Shown here: positions 9,454 through 19,400 of the stretch, in pieces
How positions within the stretch are numbered: the stretch's first letter is position 1
Layout: the number at the start of each line of letters is the position of its first letter
DNA from: Pseudomonadota bacterium
GTDB taxonomy: Bacteria > Pseudomonadota > Gammaproteobacteria > Burkholderiales > Burkholderiaceae_F
Assembly (NCBI GenBank): GCA_021838715.1
Contig: JAKCCX010000014.1
Span: 1-51,744, forward strand
Reading direction: 5' to 3'
Length of the DNA: 51,744 nucleotides
Position numbers and translations under genes: made by a program
Notes under the pieces: model-generated
Seen by the model: the letters and a program-made list of their open reading frames with translations, nothing else
The model's database searches: none
What the model was told of the DNA's origin: nothing

Positions 9454-10659
9454 TCACGTTTTTCCGGCGCGCATCGCGCAGATCGCTTCCACGCCGGCAA
9501 CGATGTTCTCCACGGCCGCCGCCTTATCCGAGCCGCGGTGCCGCGCGGCAAACTCCTTCGCTTGTGCGGCGCAGGTTCCGGTTTCCATCACGTTGCCAAT
9601 CGTCATTTCCACGCCGGCCAGGGTCTGCTGACCCCGCAGCACGAGCCCCGCACCCATCGATGCGACGCGTAGGGCCGTGAGACCCGCTTCGAGATGCTGG
9701 GGCGCGCACAACTGCGGAATTCCGTGAAGCAGCGTGGTCGCGACCGTCCCTGCGGGAGCGTACGAGACGCACAGATCCATCCCGTCGCAAAGCGGATCGA
9801 TCCGCACGGGTTCACTCGTCACGATCAGGCCAGGCCGAGCCAGCGAGGCAGTCAAGCCGCGAGGAAGGTCGGGCGCATGACAGACGACGTCGGCGTCGAT
9901 CGAGGAAAGCGCTTTGAGGATTGCGCCACAGCCGGGCATTTGCGACCGGAGATATGCGAACACGCGGTGTTTGCCGCGCCCCGCCCATTCGACGGTCTTG
10001 CCATATCCCAGTTCGTCAAAGACCCCAACGTACCGCTCGTTGGCGCGCGCGCCGTAGTGATCGAGTTCCGGATAGGTTGCGAGCCAGCGCGGACAATCGT
10101 CGAAAAGCTCCGAGAGCGCGACGAGCCCGCGCAGATGCATCGCCGAAAGGACGCGGTTGGCGAGGTCGAGCGCCTGCGCTTCCGCGAGCGCTGCGGCCTC
10201 CACGGGAATTTCCGGAAATGCGGGCAAGGGGGCCACGCGCGGCGGGATTTCGAACCCGGTGCCGATCCAGGCCGTGGGGATCCCCAGCGAGCGCGCGGCC
10301 AGCGCTGCCGTCGGCGCATGGTCGAGAACGATCGCGTCGGGCGCGTACATCCGGATCAGATTGATCCATGCCTGCATCAGTCCCACCAGATGGGATGCTT
10401 CGCCCCACCCCTGATGCAGGAGGATGTCGGCGTAGCTCGCCAGCTTCGCGCCGGCGTGGGGCACGGGGGACGGCGGACAGATCGGCGCCTGGACGAACGC
10501 CAGCCCGGCCGGCGCCAAGGTGTGGGCCGCGCACCCCAGATCCCGTGCAGCGACCAGCACGACGTGCCCGTGCGCCTTCAGCCGATCGGCAAGCGGCCGG
10601 ATGCGCGAGAGGTGTCCCAGATTGCGGCCCAGTTCCCAGGCGACGAGGATCCGGCTCAT
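9454..10659 (-). CDS. GT-B glycosyltransferase (MGT/UGT- or MurG-like)
   Basis: Predicted nucleotide-sugar-dependent glycosyltransferase of 401 residues. The N-terminus matches the acceptor half of GT1/GT28 enzymes: a Rossmann start (RILVAWELGRNLGHLSRIRPLADRL with the G-GH-R pattern) followed by GH-V. The C-terminal half carries YAPAGTVATTLLHGIPQLCAPQHLEAGLTA, the expected UGT/MGT-type donor-binding segment (gtv-e-l--G-P-l--P---eq). The start lies immediately after the TolC-like stop (TAGATG), so it is the last gene of the secretion operon. That context suggests a sugar is added to the secreted RTX protein or another envelope target, but this is inference; donor and acceptor are unknown. Rhamnosyltransferase or macrolide-type activity cannot be excluded. 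Confidence 0.8.
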   Translation of the reverse strand: MSRILVAWELGRNLGHLSRIRPLADRLKAHGHVVLVAARDLGCAAHTLAPAGLAFVQAPICPPSPVPHAGAKLASYADILLHQGWGEASHLVGLMQAWINLIRMYAPDAIVLDHAPTAALAARSLGIPTAWIGTGFEIPPRVAPLPAFPEIPVEAAALAEAQALDLANRVLSAMHLRGLVALSELFDDCPRWLATYPELDHYGARANERYVGVFDELGYGKTVEWAGRGKHRVFAYLRSQMPGCGAILKALSSIDADVVCHAPDLPRGLTASLARPGLIVTSEPVRIDPLCDGMDLCVSYAPAGTVATTLLHGIPQLCAPQHLEAGLTALRVASMGAGLVLRGQQTLAGVEMTIGNVMETGTCAAQAKEFAARHRGSDKAAAVENIVAGVEAICAMRAGKT

Positions 10660-12030
10660 CTACCGTTGCAGCGCAGAGCCGAGCATGGCGTTCAACCGCA
10701 GAAGGTCGGCGATGTCGAGCGCGCCCGCCGCCGCCTTGAGTTTCAGGCTTTGCAGCAGGGTTTCGTATCGGGCCTTGGCGAGATCGCGCTGCGCGGCGTA
10801 TCGCTGGCGCTGCGCTTCGAGCACGTCCAGATTGGTCCGCAATCCTACCCGGTATCCTTTCTGGTTCCCGGTCAGCGCATGAATCCCGGCATCGAGCGCA
10901 AACCGCAGCGCCCGGATCTGTTCGAGCCCATCCATCACGCCTTCGAACGCGTTGCTTGCATCGACGGCGACCTGCCGGCGCGCGGCGTCGAGCTTGGCTT
11001 GCGCCTTCTCTTTCCTTGCGCCGGCTTGCGCGATTTTGCCTTGCATTGCGCCGCCGTCGACGATGGGCATGTTGAACTGCAGCATCGCCGTCTGGGCCAT
11101 CGCGTTGGTCGCGAAATCGATCGGGTTTACGTTGTTCCCGGACGAATAATTGCGGCCATAAGATCCGACCAGATCGAGCGTCGGAAGCCGCTGCGCCCGC
11201 GCGCGTTCGACCTCCAACCCCGCCGCATCGACCGCGGCCTCTCCGGCCATGACGGAGGGATTATCTGCCCGGGCATGTTCGACCCAGGGGTCCACTTCCG
11301 CGGGATCGGGCGCGGAGATGCGGATATCGTCCCGCAGCGCCGCAAACGGCGTGGCCGGAAACGGTCCGAGGATCTTCTCCAGATCGGCACGCTTGCTCTC
11401 CACATCCGATCGGGCCGACAAGCTCTCGTACCGCGCCATCGCTGCCTTGGCCGCCGCCTCGTCCACATCCGTGATGCTGCCGACGCCGGTATCGAAGCGG
11501 TGCTTTGCCGCGATCCGCTGTTGCTCGGCCGCGCGAACCTGCGCAGTGGCCGCGGCAAGCGACTCCTGCGCAACCAGCACTCCGAAATACGCCTGGACGA
11601 CTCGGATGATGAGGTCCTGTTCCGCGAGGGAAAACTGTGCGTTCGCCTGATCGGCAAGCCGGTGGCTCTCCCGGTACGCCTCGAAGTCCTGAACGTGCAC
11701 CAACGGAATGTTCAGTTGCACGGTCCAGCCCACGGCATTGAACGTGCGATCGACCATCGGCAGTCCGGTGTACGAAACCGGCCCGCCGGTTCTGCCCATT
11801 TGCGAATTTGCGCCCAGCGACGGCAGCAGCGCGGAACGGGAAATCCGCACCTGGTCCACGGCAACCACAAGATCCTGCCGCTGCCCCGCGATCGTGGGGT
11901 CGTTCTGCACCGCCAATCGGTACGCATCCAGGAGATCGAACGCCTGTGTGCGAATCGGCAGCAGGAAGAGCAGCGCGGCAAGAGCGTTCGCGACCACGAG
12001 GATCGCCCGCGTTCGTCCTCGCGCGTTCAT
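10660..12030 (-). CDS. TolC-family outer-membrane channel of type I secretion
   Basis: Outer-membrane exit duct of 456 residues. A signal peptide (ALAALLFLLPIRTQA) precedes FDLLDAYRLAVQNDPTI, the characteristic TolC/CyaE start. Two OEP repeats follow, with FDTGVGSITDVDEA and YRVGLRTNLDVLEAQRQ at the equivalent positions in the two halves, as in TolC itself. There is no lipobox, unlike the efflux channel at 134-1735. The start overlaps the HlyD stop by four bases and the stop abuts the glycosyltransferase ATG, so it belongs to the RTX exporter rather than to drug efflux. Confidence 0.92.
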   Translation of the reverse strand: MNARGRTRAILVVANALAALLFLLPIRTQAFDLLDAYRLAVQNDPTIAGQRQDLVVAVDQVRISRSALLPSLGANSQMGRTGGPVSYTGLPMVDRTFNAVGWTVQLNIPLVHVQDFEAYRESHRLADQANAQFSLAEQDLIIRVVQAYFGVLVAQESLAAATAQVRAAEQQRIAAKHRFDTGVGSITDVDEAAAKAAMARYESLSARSDVESKRADLEKILGPFPATPFAALRDDIRISAPDPAEVDPWVEHARADNPSVMAGEAAVDAAGLEVERARAQRLPTLDLVGSYGRNYSSGNNVNPIDFATNAMAQTAMLQFNMPIVDGGAMQGKIAQAGARKEKAQAKLDAARRQVAVDASNAFEGVMDGLEQIRALRFALDAGIHALTGNQKGYRVGLRTNLDVLEAQRQRYAAQRDLAKARYETLLQSLKLKAAAGALDIADLLRLNAMLGSALQR

Positions 12031-13424
12031 CGTTCGCCACCGCTTTCCGCGAAGGTCTTCTCGATCGGCGAAAGTATGTAGTTCAAGACCGTGCGCTTGC
12101 CCTCCTGGATCTCCGCCGAGACATCCATTCCCGCCAGCAGCCGCAAGCGACCGCCCGGTCCGTTCAGGCTTTGCCGATCCAGGTCGATGAGCGCCCGATA
12201 GGTTCGCGGGTCTGCCGCCGCGGATTCATCCGATCCCCCGGGATTTCCGCTTCCGGACTGGGCGGAACGGTTGCGCTGCGCATCGGAATCCGGAGAAATC
12301 TGAGCGACCTGGCCGCGGATCGTTCCGTATTTCTGAAAAGGATAGGCGGCAAGTTTCACTTCGACCGCCTGGCCGACGCGCACGAACCCCACGTCCGCGT
12401 TGCGAATCATCACCTCGGCGCGCAAGGGCTCGTGTTCCGGAACGAGGGAAAGCAAGACGGTTCCGGCGGAAACGACCGACCCGACGGTGTGCGTTGCGAT
12501 GTCCTTGACGACCCCGGCTTGCGGTGCGCGCAATTCCAGCAGGCGATCCTTGTGTTCCTGCTTGCGGACCTCCTGCGTGAGCTTTTCATATTCGCCTTGC
12601 GCCTGGACCATTTCGTTTTGCAGATCGCTGCGATACTTCGACGTAATGCCGTCGCGCTGCCGGCTCTCCTCCGCGATCGCGGCCTGGAGGCTCGCGACCC
12701 GGGCCTGCTGTGCGCGCAGCTCCTGATCGTTTTCGAGAAACTGCCGCTGCTTCTCGTCGACGAGCACCCGCGGCACATAGCCGTCCTGGCCCAGGCGGCG
12801 ATACGAGTCGGCCTGCGCCGCCAACGAGGGTTCGAGGCGTTGGAGCTTCTCCAGGGTTGCCGTCCCGGCCTGCAAATCCTCCTTTGCGCGCTCCACCGCG
12901 TCGGTCTGTTTTTCGACCGCATCGCGATACGCGCGGCGGCGGTCGTCGAACTGCGCCTGCACACGGGCGAACAACGCCGGAGGATCCCCTGCGGCGTGCG
13001 GCAATCCCCTTCTGCCGCCCAGTTCGGCCTGGATTCGGCGAAGCTCAAGACCTTTGCGCGCCTGCGCATCGGTCAACGCCGCCGTATCGGCCTGCGCATC
13101 CGACGCGTCCATGCGCAGCAGGACTTGCCCCGCGGCAACGGCTTGCCCCTCCTGGACGAGGATTTCCTGGACGATTCCGCCATCGGCGGGCTGCACGATC
13201 TTGACGTAGGACCGCGGTACCAGGTGCCCCGTGGCGCTCGCGATGATGTCCAATTTCCCGAATGTCGCCCAGGCGATCAAGAGCAGAAACAGCGCCGCCA
13301 CGGCGTAGAGCACCGCGCGCGGCAGGGGCGCGGGGGGATCCTCCTGCAGCGAGAGCAGCGCGGGCGCGAAGGCAAGCGCCTCGCGCGGGATCTGCGGATT
13401 CCATTGCGGCGTGGAACTACTCAT
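12027..13424 (-). CDS. HlyD-family periplasmic adaptor of type I secretion
   Basis: Membrane-fusion protein of 465 residues connecting the ABC transporter with the TolC-like channel. A short cytoplasmic N-terminus is followed by one TM helix (about residues 37-58, AALFLLLIAWATFG). A lipoyl motif (PADGGIVQEILVQEGQAVAAGQ) comes next, then a long Gln/Arg/Glu-rich coiled-coil hairpin (about 120-310), the second lipoyl half and a barrel containing FQKYGTIRGQVAQISPDS, the HlyD/LapC C-terminal signature. An unusual Ser/Gly/Asn-rich insert (about 400-420) sits in the barrel. It lies 60 bases after the RTX stop and overlaps the TolC-like gene. Confidence 0.93.
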   Translation of the reverse strand: MSSSTPQWNPQIPREALAFAPALLSLQEDPPAPLPRAVLYAVAALFLLLIAWATFGKLDIIASATGHLVPRSYVKIVQPADGGIVQEILVQEGQAVAAGQVLLRMDASDAQADTAALTDAQARKGLELRRIQAELGGRRGLPHAAGDPPALFARVQAQFDDRRRAYRDAVEKQTDAVERAKEDLQAGTATLEKLQRLEPSLAAQADSYRRLGQDGYVPRVLVDEKQRQFLENDQELRAQQARVASLQAAIAEESRQRDGITSKYRSDLQNEMVQAQGEYEKLTQEVRKQEHKDRLLELRAPQAGVVKDIATHTVGSVVSAGTVLLSLVPEHEPLRAEVMIRNADVGFVRVGQAVEVKLAAYPFQKYGTIRGQVAQISPDSDAQRNRSAQSGSGNPGGSDESAAADPRTYRALIDLDRQSLNGPGGRLRLLAGMDVSAEIQEGKRTVLNYILSPIEKTFAESGGER

Positions 13425-13484
13425 CTGCGCAACATTCCGGAATCCCCGACGCGGCCAACGCCGGGGTTCGCGTCATCGGCGCCC

Positions 13485-16400
13485 TCATCGCAGCGCCGGT
13501 GCGCCGGCAGCACCCTGGATCTGCTTCCAGGGGTCTATGGTCTGCACCCCAGTTGCGAATTGCGGACTGGTCAATGCGGCTTGCGCCGCCGCAAGCGCCA
13601 TGCCCGTCAGGTTTCCGTTCATCCCGAAGTAGTAGGCCAGATCCCCGCCATTGGCGGCGGTCGGACTGCTCGCAAGCTGCGCCGTCGACATGCCGTTGGA
13701 TAGCGCCCAATTCGCGGGCGAGCCGGCGGCGTTGAACTGGTTCACGAGGGAGGCGAAGCTGAACTCCTCGATCGCCTGGTTGCGCAGCGGATCCGGGCTT
13801 GCGGCGTTATACGAGGCGCTCGCCTGCTCGATGACCTGCAGCGTCACGTAGTTCTGCTCGGGCGCCCCCGAATACCAATTGGCGAACGTGATGCTGTCGC
13901 CCGCCGCGCCGTCGTGGAGCACCAGGTTGTTGCCGCTCTTGGTGAAGGATAGGTTCTCGGCATCGATTCCGCCGCCAAGCGACAGGACGCTCTTGGCGCC
14001 CGCCGCAGGCTGCAGCAACGTCGCGCCGTCTCCCAGGCTCACGGCAACTACATTGGCGCTGGCGCCCGTCGAGATGGTATCCGCGTTCTTCCCGGCAGCG
14101 AAGAAGTCGTTGTAGTTCCCGCCCGTCAGCGTGGATGCGCCCGCACCGGCCAACAATGCGGCCTGGTTCCACTGCGCCTGCAGGAGATCCTGTCCGGCTG
14201 TCGCGCCGCCCTCGAGGAACGCGACCCCGTAGCCGCCGGTCAGGCTGTCGTTGCCGGAGTTGGCGACGATTTCGTTGACCGGATCCCAGTTGCCCGCCGC
14301 GGAGAGATTGCCGCTGCCGGTCAGAACCAGGGTATCCACACCGAACGGCAGGGTGTAGCTCACCGACGAGGAAATCGTGTTGTTGCCGAACGGGTCCGCG
14401 ATAACGATATCGGAGGAGTTGTTCACCACGAAAAGATCGTTGCCGACGCCGCCGATCAGCAGATCGATCCCGCTCCCCGAAACCAGGGTGTCGTTCCCCC
14501 AAAACCCAAGCAGGATGTCGTTTCCGGAGTTGGCGATCAGAGTGTTGTTTCCGTCAAAGTTTCCGATCCCCAACAGGTTGCTGCTGCCGGTGAGCGCCAG
14601 CGTCTCTACGCCCGTGGGCAGCATATAGCTCACGGAAGACGAAATCGTGTCGGCGCCGTGCGTGCTGCCGACCTGCACCCAATCGGCGCCATTGTTCACC
14701 ACGAAGAGGTCGTTTCCGGTCCCTCCCAGCAGCGTATCGATGCCGGCGCCGGCGACCAGCGTGTCCGCGCCCGAGCCGGCTTGCAACGTGTCGTTGCCCG
14801 AATTCGCAATCAGCCTGTTGGCGGCATCGCCGTTGCCGGTACCGGTCAGGTTCGTCGCTCCCGAGAGCGCGAGCGTATCCACACCGGTCGGCAGGACGTA
14901 ATTCACCGAGGACGAAACGGTGTCGGAACCGTGGGTTGGACCGACCTGCACGCTGTCCGTGGCGCTGTTCACGACGAACAGGTCGTTCCCGGATCCGCCG
15001 ATCAGGGTGTCAGATCCCGAACCCGCTTGCAGGGTGTCGCTGCCGGAGTTTGCGGTGAGCGTATTGGCAGCGTCGCTGTTGCCGGTGGCGGACAGGTTTG
15101 CCGTCCCGGTGAGCGTGAGCGTATCCACGCCGGTGGGCAACACGTAGTTCACCGAGGACAGGATCGTGTCGGAGCCGTGCGTTGCGCCCACTTGCACGGC
15201 GTCCGCCGTGTTGTTCACGACAAACTGATCGGCTCCGGCCCCGCCAACGAGCGTATCGGCCCCGGAGCCGCTTACCAGGGTGTCGTTTCCGGACCCGGCG
15301 GTCAGCGTGTCGTTGCCGGAGTTGGCGGTGAGCGAGTTGGCCGCATCCGCATTTCCCGTGGCGGACAGGTTCGCGGTCCCCGTCAGCACCACCGTGTCCA
15401 CTCCGGTGGGCAGCGCATAGCCCACGGACGAGAGGATCGTGTCGTTGCCGTGCGTGGCGCCCACTTGCACGACATCCGCAGCATTGTTCACGACAAACTG
15501 GTCGTTGCCGGTCCCGGCAACCAGCGTATCGACTCCCGTGCCGCTTACCAATGTGTCGTTCCCGGAACCGGCGGTGAGCGTGTCGTTGCCGGAATTGCCC
15601 GTGAGCGTGTTGGCCGCATCCGCATTTCCGGTGGCGGACAGGTTTGCCGTCCCCGTCAGCACCATCGTGTCGACGCCAGTGGGCAGCGTATAGCTCACGG
15701 AGGAGAGGATGGTGTCGTTGCCGCCGGCCACGACCGTGTCGGCCGTGTTATTGACCACGAAGACGTCGTTTCCCGTGCCCCCGATCAGCATCGCCACGGC
15801 CGCGCCCGCAACCAGGGTGTCCATTCCAGCGTTGCCGGTGATGGTGTTGAGCGCGTCCGAATTGCCCGTCCCGACGAGGTTGGCCGAACCGGTGAGCGTG
15901 AGCGTGTCCACACCCGTGGGCAACACGTAGTTCACCGAGGACAGGATCGTGTCCGAGCCGTGGGTGGCCCCCACCTGCACGACGTCCGCGGCGTTGTTGA
16001 CGAGGAAGAGTTCGGCACCGCTCCCGCCGATCAACGTGTCGGTCCCCGTGCCGGCGACCAAGGTGTCGTTGGCGCCGCTCCCGATCAGCGTGTCGTTTCC
16101 GGATCCGGCGTAGATCCGGTTGTTCAGGTTGGTCCCCGTCAGGACCTGATTGCCCGTCGTGCCGTAGATGTCGAAGCCGCGCGCGAGCAGTTGCGCATAA
16201 GTGAGCGTTGTTCCGTCCGCAAAAACGAAGTTCTGGATCGCCCCGGAATTGAGCGCGTTCTGCGCCTGGAATCCCTGAATGTCGATGGTGTCACCGTTGG
16301 TTCCCACCCGCAGCAGCATTCCGCCGTCGGGCGCGATGCCGAGCGAGATCATGCTCGACGTGATGCCGGGACCGAAGACCAGGGTATTGGCGCCCGTCGC

Positions 16401-19400
16401 CGAATCGGAGATCGTCATCGGCCCCGTGCCGGCGGCATACTGGAACGTGTCGCTGCCGGAGGCTCCCGCGAGGGTATCGTTGGCAAACCCACCGATCAGG
16501 GTGTCGGGGCCGATCGTCGAGCCGCTTACGAGCTGGTTGGCCGCCGTGGCCTCGAAAACGTTCATCCTCACGTCGATCGTGGACGTTGCGCTCCAGATCG
16601 CGCCGTCGAACGCGCTCACTTGAATCGCATCGGCGGATCCCGGCGTCCCGCCCACGTACTGCAACTGCGCGAGCTGCCCGGCATTGACCAGGAACGGTTG
16701 GCCGGCCGCTTGCGCGGTTCCGTTCAGCTCGAAGTACCCACCGCCGGTTCCCGAATTCGAAATCCGGTACCAGGTGATCGGATTGTTGACCGTATCCGAT
16801 GCGGAAAATAGCGTGTTCGCAGCAACCGCTTGCCCGGCGCGAACGATCGGCTGCGCGGCAGCTTGGACGACCGGATTGAAATCGTTCGGAAGCAGCGTGG
16901 CGGAAGACGACAACCCCGCAATGAATTCGTTGTACGTCATCACGGTGCCATCGGACAGTTGGAACGTCGCCACGCCGGAGGGCACGACGACGGTTCCCGG
17001 AACGCCCGGGGGATTGGGCGACCCTTGCCAGGGAGAACTGCTGAGTCCGTAGTTGATGAGTACCGTGGAGTTGCCGGTTTGCAACTCGAGAACCTGCGCT
17101 CCGCTCGTCGGATCCTGAAAAATCCGGTAACGGAGGTTGCTCAAGGTAACCCCCGCCGGAAGCACGAGCTTCGTGCCCGGATCTTGCGCCACCATCCCTC
17201 CGTACGGGAATGTCGGGTCTTCGATCACGTCCGTTGAATACCCCTGCATCGGAACGTAGAACGTCGAACCCTGCCCCCCGGAGATGCAGTCGAACCCCGT
17301 TCCGGCGGCGATGATGTCCGCGACCCCGGTTCCGGAAATCGTGTCGTTTCCGGAACCGGCCTGGACGAACGCGCCAATTTGCGGCCGGTAAAACGGCATG
17401 AACAGGCTACCAAGGTCAACGGAAACGTTGCCATTGCCGGTGTTCACCGTGCCATAAAACACCGGGTTGTTACTATTGGTCGACCACGTGCCATAAAACA
17501 CCGGGTTGCCGGTCGGACCTTGAGAATTGATCGTGTCGTTTCCGCCATCGCCCGTGATGTTGTAGACGACGTAACTCTGGGTCGTTTGCGTCGTGTATGT
17601 AGTGACGGTTTCCGGAACCGGGGTCGTCGCAAGGACCGTGTATGTAAGGGGAGGCGTAACGAGGTTGTATCCGATCAACGTCCCGTTTTGGTATACCGGG
17701 GTTGCGGCGCTGTCCTGGGTGATGAGGCGAGCGTTCCGCAGGCTGGAAAGGCTTATGAAGGAAACGGTGCCGGGAGCCTGCCTGGTCTGGTAGACCGGTT
17801 GCTGGACATAGACAGTTGTCGTGCCGGACGGATACGTGGAACTTTGGGCAATGTCCGACGTGGGAACGCTTGCGACGCCGCCCTGGACCGTCATGTCTTG
17901 CGTGCTCACGCCGTTGAACTGGTATATGAACCCTGGGGGCTGCGAGGTGATGGACAGTCCATCGTTTTGCAGCGAACTCGTGAGTTCGGCCGAGAATCCC
18001 TTTTCCAGTGCGGCGATTTCCTGCTGGTATCCCAGGTTCTGGGGCGGTGCCGGGGGATTGAGAACCTGCGGCGCCTGAGTGCCGCTTGCAACAAGCCACA
18101 GATCCTGGGACGCGTTCGATCCCGCCGCATAGTAGTTCGGGATGGCGAGCGTCGTATTCCCCGTGGTCGACTGCAGGATGAGCGTATTGGGATTTTGCGG
18201 ATCGAAGGTCTCGATGAAATCCGACATCGTCATGCCCGACGGCAGGACGATCTCCTCCACGCCGGGCGTTGTCCCCGCATACAGAACGGCGCTGCCGCCG
18301 CTCGTCAGCTCGAACGTGTCGTTGCCGGATCCGCCGTACATCGCCGTGCTGCCGGCGCCGGCGATCAAGGTCTCGTTACCGCCGCCGCCACGCAGGGTAT
18401 CGCTGCCGGTGCCGGCAACCAGCACATCCCCGGGCTGCAATCCGACGATCTGCTGGTTGCCGGCGCCGGCAAAGATCGTGTCGGCCGCTCCCGCCGCAAA
18501 GATCGTATCGTTGCCAAGACCGCCGGAAATGGAGGTGGCCGCCGTTGCCTCGAAAATCGCATTGCCGAGCGCGCCGGTGATCGTGTTCGAAACGACCTGC
18601 CCTGCGTCATTGAGCAATTGCGCAAGCGTCAGCGATTGCCCTCCGGCAAAGTCGAAGAGGCCAATTCCACCCGTGAGGCCGCCGTCCACCGTGACGGACA
18701 TCGCACCGTCCTGGAGCAGAAGCGCAGGACTTCCGTCCGTCCCCATCGTCATGCCGACCGTGAGCGACGAGGGCGCAATCCCCGCGCCAAAGTCGATCGT
18801 TCCGCCACCGGTTCCGGTCGAAATCACGACGTTCGAGGAATTGCTGCCGATCGCGTAGGTGTTGGCGCCGACCCCCACCAAGGAATCGGCACCCGTGCCC
18901 GCAACCAAGGTATCGGCTGCGCTGCCCGCGTACAACGTATCGTTGCCCGCACCTGCCGTCAGCATATCGGCGGCGCCGTTTCCGGTAGCGGAGATGTTCG
19001 CGCTTCCGGTCAACACCAGATTGTCGACGTTGGCCGGGGCAATGTAGGAAACGGAAGAGTAGATCGTATCCTGCGTGCCGGCCGCCGCCTGCACGAGCGT
19101 CGATGCATCCTGGACGTAGAAGCGGTCCGCGCTGCCGCCGATCAGGGTGTCGCCCGTCCCCGTGGCCGTGACGGAGCTGCTTGCGCCGCTGCCGACGAAC
19201 TCGGAGTTGGCGCCCGAAAGGGTGACGTCCGCGCCGGAGGCGCCGCTGTTTACCGTATCGGCGGATCCTGATGCGAGGACCGTGTCGACGCCGGAGCTTC
19301 CCCCCACGAACTCGGAGCCGGATCCGGTAATGGTCACGTCGGTCCCGGAGGCGCCCCCCTGGACCGTGTCGGACGAACCCGACGCGAAAACCGTATCGAC

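Noticed and set aside
13425-13484. Weak CCCCG/CGGGG dyad between RTX and HlyD genes as a terminator
   Set aside because: The stem is only five perfect pairs with a long loop and no T-run, so it does not break the operon on this evidence.
14658-19271. Several long + strand frames opposite the RTX gene
   Set aside because: They are complements of the RTX repeats and show Arg/His/Gly/Val-rich repetitive sequence only.
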